The notes beneath the pieces are model-generated. The model was given only the letters and a program-made list of their open reading frames with translations, made no database searches and was not told where the DNA came from. Below, piece after piece: positions 5,515 to 7,205 of a stretch of 7,205 nucleotides of DNA. How positions within the stretch are numbered: the stretch's first letter is position 1; each line of letters opens with the position of its first letter. The DNA lies in assembly GCA_003663115.1 (NCBI GenBank), contig QMZJ01000065.1, positions 1-7,205 on the forward strand, read 5' to 3'. The stretch comes from Candidatus Altarchaeales archaeon. GTDB lineage: Archaea; Altiarchaeota; Altiarchaeia; IMC4; QMZM01. Made by a program: the position numbers and the translations under genes.

Positions 5515-5730
5515 ATGTTTGCATATCCCATGGATAGAAATCTGGAAGAGAGGGAGATGGAATTGCAGAGACTTAGGGACGAGAAGATGGCGATGGAGAG
5601 GACGATAGAGCTTATTAGGACGTATGGTGGGGGAGCAACTATCAACAAGAAGGCCCGAGAGAATATAATGAAGGCATATTGCCGTGCAATCTCCGAGATT
5701 GAGAAGAGAATAGATGAGATCGAAGGATAA
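5515..5730 (+). CDS. Small coiled-coil protein, paralogue 2
   Basis: This 71-residue protein is a tandem paralogue of the gene ten bases upstream. The shared core is ELQRLRDEKMAMERTIELIR in the first helix and KAYCRAISEIEKRIDEIEG at the C-terminus. Between the helices it has a Gly-rich turn, YGGGATINKK, absent from paralogue 1. The ATG at 5530 (MDRNLEERE) would match paralogue 1 better in length than the ATG at 5515 (MFAYPMDRN), and no strong ribosome site decides between them. Nothing identifies a catalytic role. The gap of 49 bases to the ATPase is compatible with one operon. Confidence 0.75.
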   Translation: MFAYPMDRNLEEREMELQRLRDEKMAMERTIELIRTYGGGATINKKARENIMKAYCRAISEIEKRIDEIEG

Positions 5731-5779
5731 AATGATCTATTAATGTTCACTTGCCTCTTGCTGTTGATAAGAAGGAAAT

Positions 5780-7205
5780 ATGAAAATTAAGAAACTAACA
5801 ACCCTTTCATTTTCGATATCCGAGAAGGCGGAGAGCAAGATCGAGAGAAAACTTAGAACTGGAAGGGGAAATATGCTCGGATTCATGAGTCCCAACAATG
5901 AAGGGGTGAAGGTGAAGAAGGGGTACTTGCCACTGGCCAGGTTCAGGGCATCGAGACGGGAGAGGACAAAGAAGGGGTTTGAGACAAGGAAGAACTACTT
6001 CTACATAGACCTGAGCAATGGAGAGATCTATTATATCAGAAAGAATAAGATAAAGAGGTATGATCTGCCGAAGAGGTTGCTCGGCCTGTCGAGGGAGGCG
6101 ATATCAGAGCTCGGTAATCTACTTAGATTCGGCAGCAGATTTCGTGATGAACTGGATCGGGATGTGGTACTGGAGCTCTCAGACGCTGGTTTGGTTGACA
6201 TATATAAGCTAAAGAGCAAACAGCTGATGGCACTGCTCATAGACGAACTGAGTGCAGACCCAACCGGAAGGGTTACGCAGACAAAGGAACATATAAAGGC
6301 AACATATCCACTACCAAGGTTTACGGATAGGGGTTATGACCTTTCTGCATTTCTCGAACTAGATGACAGAATTGTTGAATCCTACCAGAAGGACGCAATA
6401 AAGTATTCAACGGATAGGATGGGTAAGATTCTCAAATACCTGTTCAATGCAGAGATAATTCTCGAGGGGATGACGTTTATGCCCTATCTAAGGGCCAATT
6501 ACACGGGGAGGGATAAGTACAGGATAAAAAGCTCCGATATTCACTTCCCAGTGTGCTTTATAGGTGATAAAAGGATTAGGAAGAAAAAGGGTGTAAAACT
6601 GAAACCGATAGCATTGAGCGTGGAGATCGGGACGAAGGACACGGTGCCGATGGAGACCCCCACGATAGATTTCTCAGATGTAATAGGTCTGGAGGAGGTT
6701 AAGAAGGAGATTGAGGATTCCATAATACGTCCGATCAGAGAGCCGGAACTGGCCAGGAAATTTGGAAAGAAGGGAGGGGGCGCGATCCTCTTATACGGCC
6801 CCCCCGGATGTGGTAAGACCTATATAGCGAAGGCAACGATCGGGGAGTGTGGCGTACCATTCTTCAACGTAAATATCAGCGATATCGTAGCTATGGGAGC
6901 TGATGAGGGGGCAAAGAGCCTTCATAAGATATTTGATGAGGCGAACAGGAATTCCCCATCTATAATATTCTTCGATGAGATAGATGCGATAGGGGGTAGA
7001 AGGGATTCGAGACAAAAACATCTTGAGAAGATGGGTGTGACACAACTCCTGATGGAGATGGATGGGGCTCAGGGGCTGATGGAGAACGTATTGATTATAG
7101 CTGCGACAAACGCCCCCTGGGCGATTGACCCGGCACTCAGAAGATCGGGGAGATTTACGAAGCAGATATTCATCCCGCCACCGGATCTAAAGGCAAGAGA
7201 AGAGA
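5780..7205 (+). CDS. Cdc48/p97-like AAA+ ATPase with a novel N-terminal region (3' end outside window)
   Basis: The frame is open from the ATG at 5780, preceded by GAAGGAAAT, to the window edge: 475 residues. Residues about 296-475 are a classic AAA module: FSDVIGLEEVKKEIEDSI, Walker A GPPGCGKT (340-347, K346), Walker B IIFFDEIDA with D399 and E400, sensor 1 ATN (N444), and the arginine-finger segment DPALRRSGRF (R454, R458). ATP hydrolysis is thus expected. At the pore-loop position, where p97 has KLAG and others an aromatic-hydrophobic-glycine, this protein has M372-GAD. Residues 1-290 match no N-domain that I know; they are Lys/Arg-rich up to about 70, then show strand-like FYIDLSNGEIYYIRKNKIKR (74-93), a helical stretch to about 225, and ILEGMTFMPYLRANY (227-241). 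The two coiled-coil genes upstream are likely partners. A single-AAA remodeller is most likely, but a second AAA domain could lie beyond the edge. Confidence 0.88.
   Translation, partial: MKIKKLTTLSFSISEKAESKIERKLRTGRGNMLGFMSPNNEGVKVKKGYLPLARFRASRRERTKKGFETRKNYFYIDLSNGEIYYIRKNKIKRYDLPKRLLGLSREAISELGNLLRFGSRFRDELDRDVVLELSDAGLVDIYKLKSKQLMALLIDELSADPTGRVTQTKEHIKATYPLPRFTDRGYDLSAFLELDDRIVESYQKDAIKYSTDRMGKILKYLFNAEIILEGMTFMPYLRANYTGRDKYRIKSSDIHFPVCFIGDKRIRKKKGVKLKPIALSVEIGTKDTVPMETPTIDFSDVIGLEEVKKEIEDSIIRPIREPELARKFGKKGGGAILLYGPPGCGKTYIAKATIGECGVPFFNVNISDIVAMGADEGAKSLHKIFDEANRNSPSIIFFDEIDAIGGRRDSRQKHLEKMGVTQLLMEMDGAQGLMENVLIIAATNAPWAIDPALRRSGRFTKQIFIPPPDLKAREE

Noticed and set aside
5249..5750. 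Two minus-strand open frames (91 and 85 codons) opposite the coiled-coil genes
   Set aside because: They are mirror images of the charged helical genes (Ser/Leu/Phe-rich antisense of Glu/Lys/Arg codons). The plus-strand paralogy shows which strand is coding.

Overview
The window looks like a piece of a euryarchaeal chromosome, most likely from a methanogen or an anaerobic methane/alkane-oxidising relative. The reasons are an unmistakable NrpR nitrogen regulator (a family known mainly from methanogens and close relatives), archaeal BRE/TATA-type promoters instead of -35/-10 boxes, purine-rich codon use with many AGG and ATA codons, and a Cdc48-type AAA+ ATPase. The species cannot be told from the sequence. 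There is no rRNA, tRNA, CRISPR array or insertion sequence that I could support.

Layout. (1) 3-74: the last codons of an unidentified gene. (2) 75-288: AT-rich promoter region ending in a perfect 10+3+10 inverted repeat directly before (3) 289-1347, a regulator with two winged-helix segments and a C-terminal CBS-domain pair. (4) 1348-1719: minus-strand debris of a CBS-domain gene, followed by a plus-strand promoter with an NrpR-like operator. (5) 1720-2715: nrpR. (6) 2727-4193, minus strand, convergent with nrpR: a sodium:solute symporter. (7) 4206-4634, minus strand: a frameshifted two-CBS pseudogene and, downstream of it, the tail of another CBS domain. (8) 4635-5291: over 600 bases without a convincing protein gene, containing a perfect GGAA-N6-TTCC NrpR operator next to a strong BRE/TATA, small ORFs, a second operator-like site and a very AT-rich stretch. 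(9) 5292-5730: two tandem paralogous 70-71 residue coiled-coil proteins. (10) 5780 to the right edge: an AAA+ ATPase with a long N-terminal region I do not recognise, cut by the window edge.

How it may work together. NrpR represses nitrogen genes when 2-oxoglutarate is low. Three GGWA-N6-TWCC-type sites lie in this window: one upstream of nrpR (probable autoregulation), one perfect copy in front of a region with no ordinary gene, and one near 5090. The perfect site, with its TATA box at the same spacing as in the nrpR-upstream site, suggests a nitrogen-regulated small RNA or very small protein starting near 4680. This is the most interesting inference in the window. The second is the module of two small coiled-coil proteins plus an AAA+ ATPase whose usual hydrophobic pore-loop residues are replaced. 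The CBS debris on both sides of nrpR/symporter points to former CBS-only genes that have been lost here.
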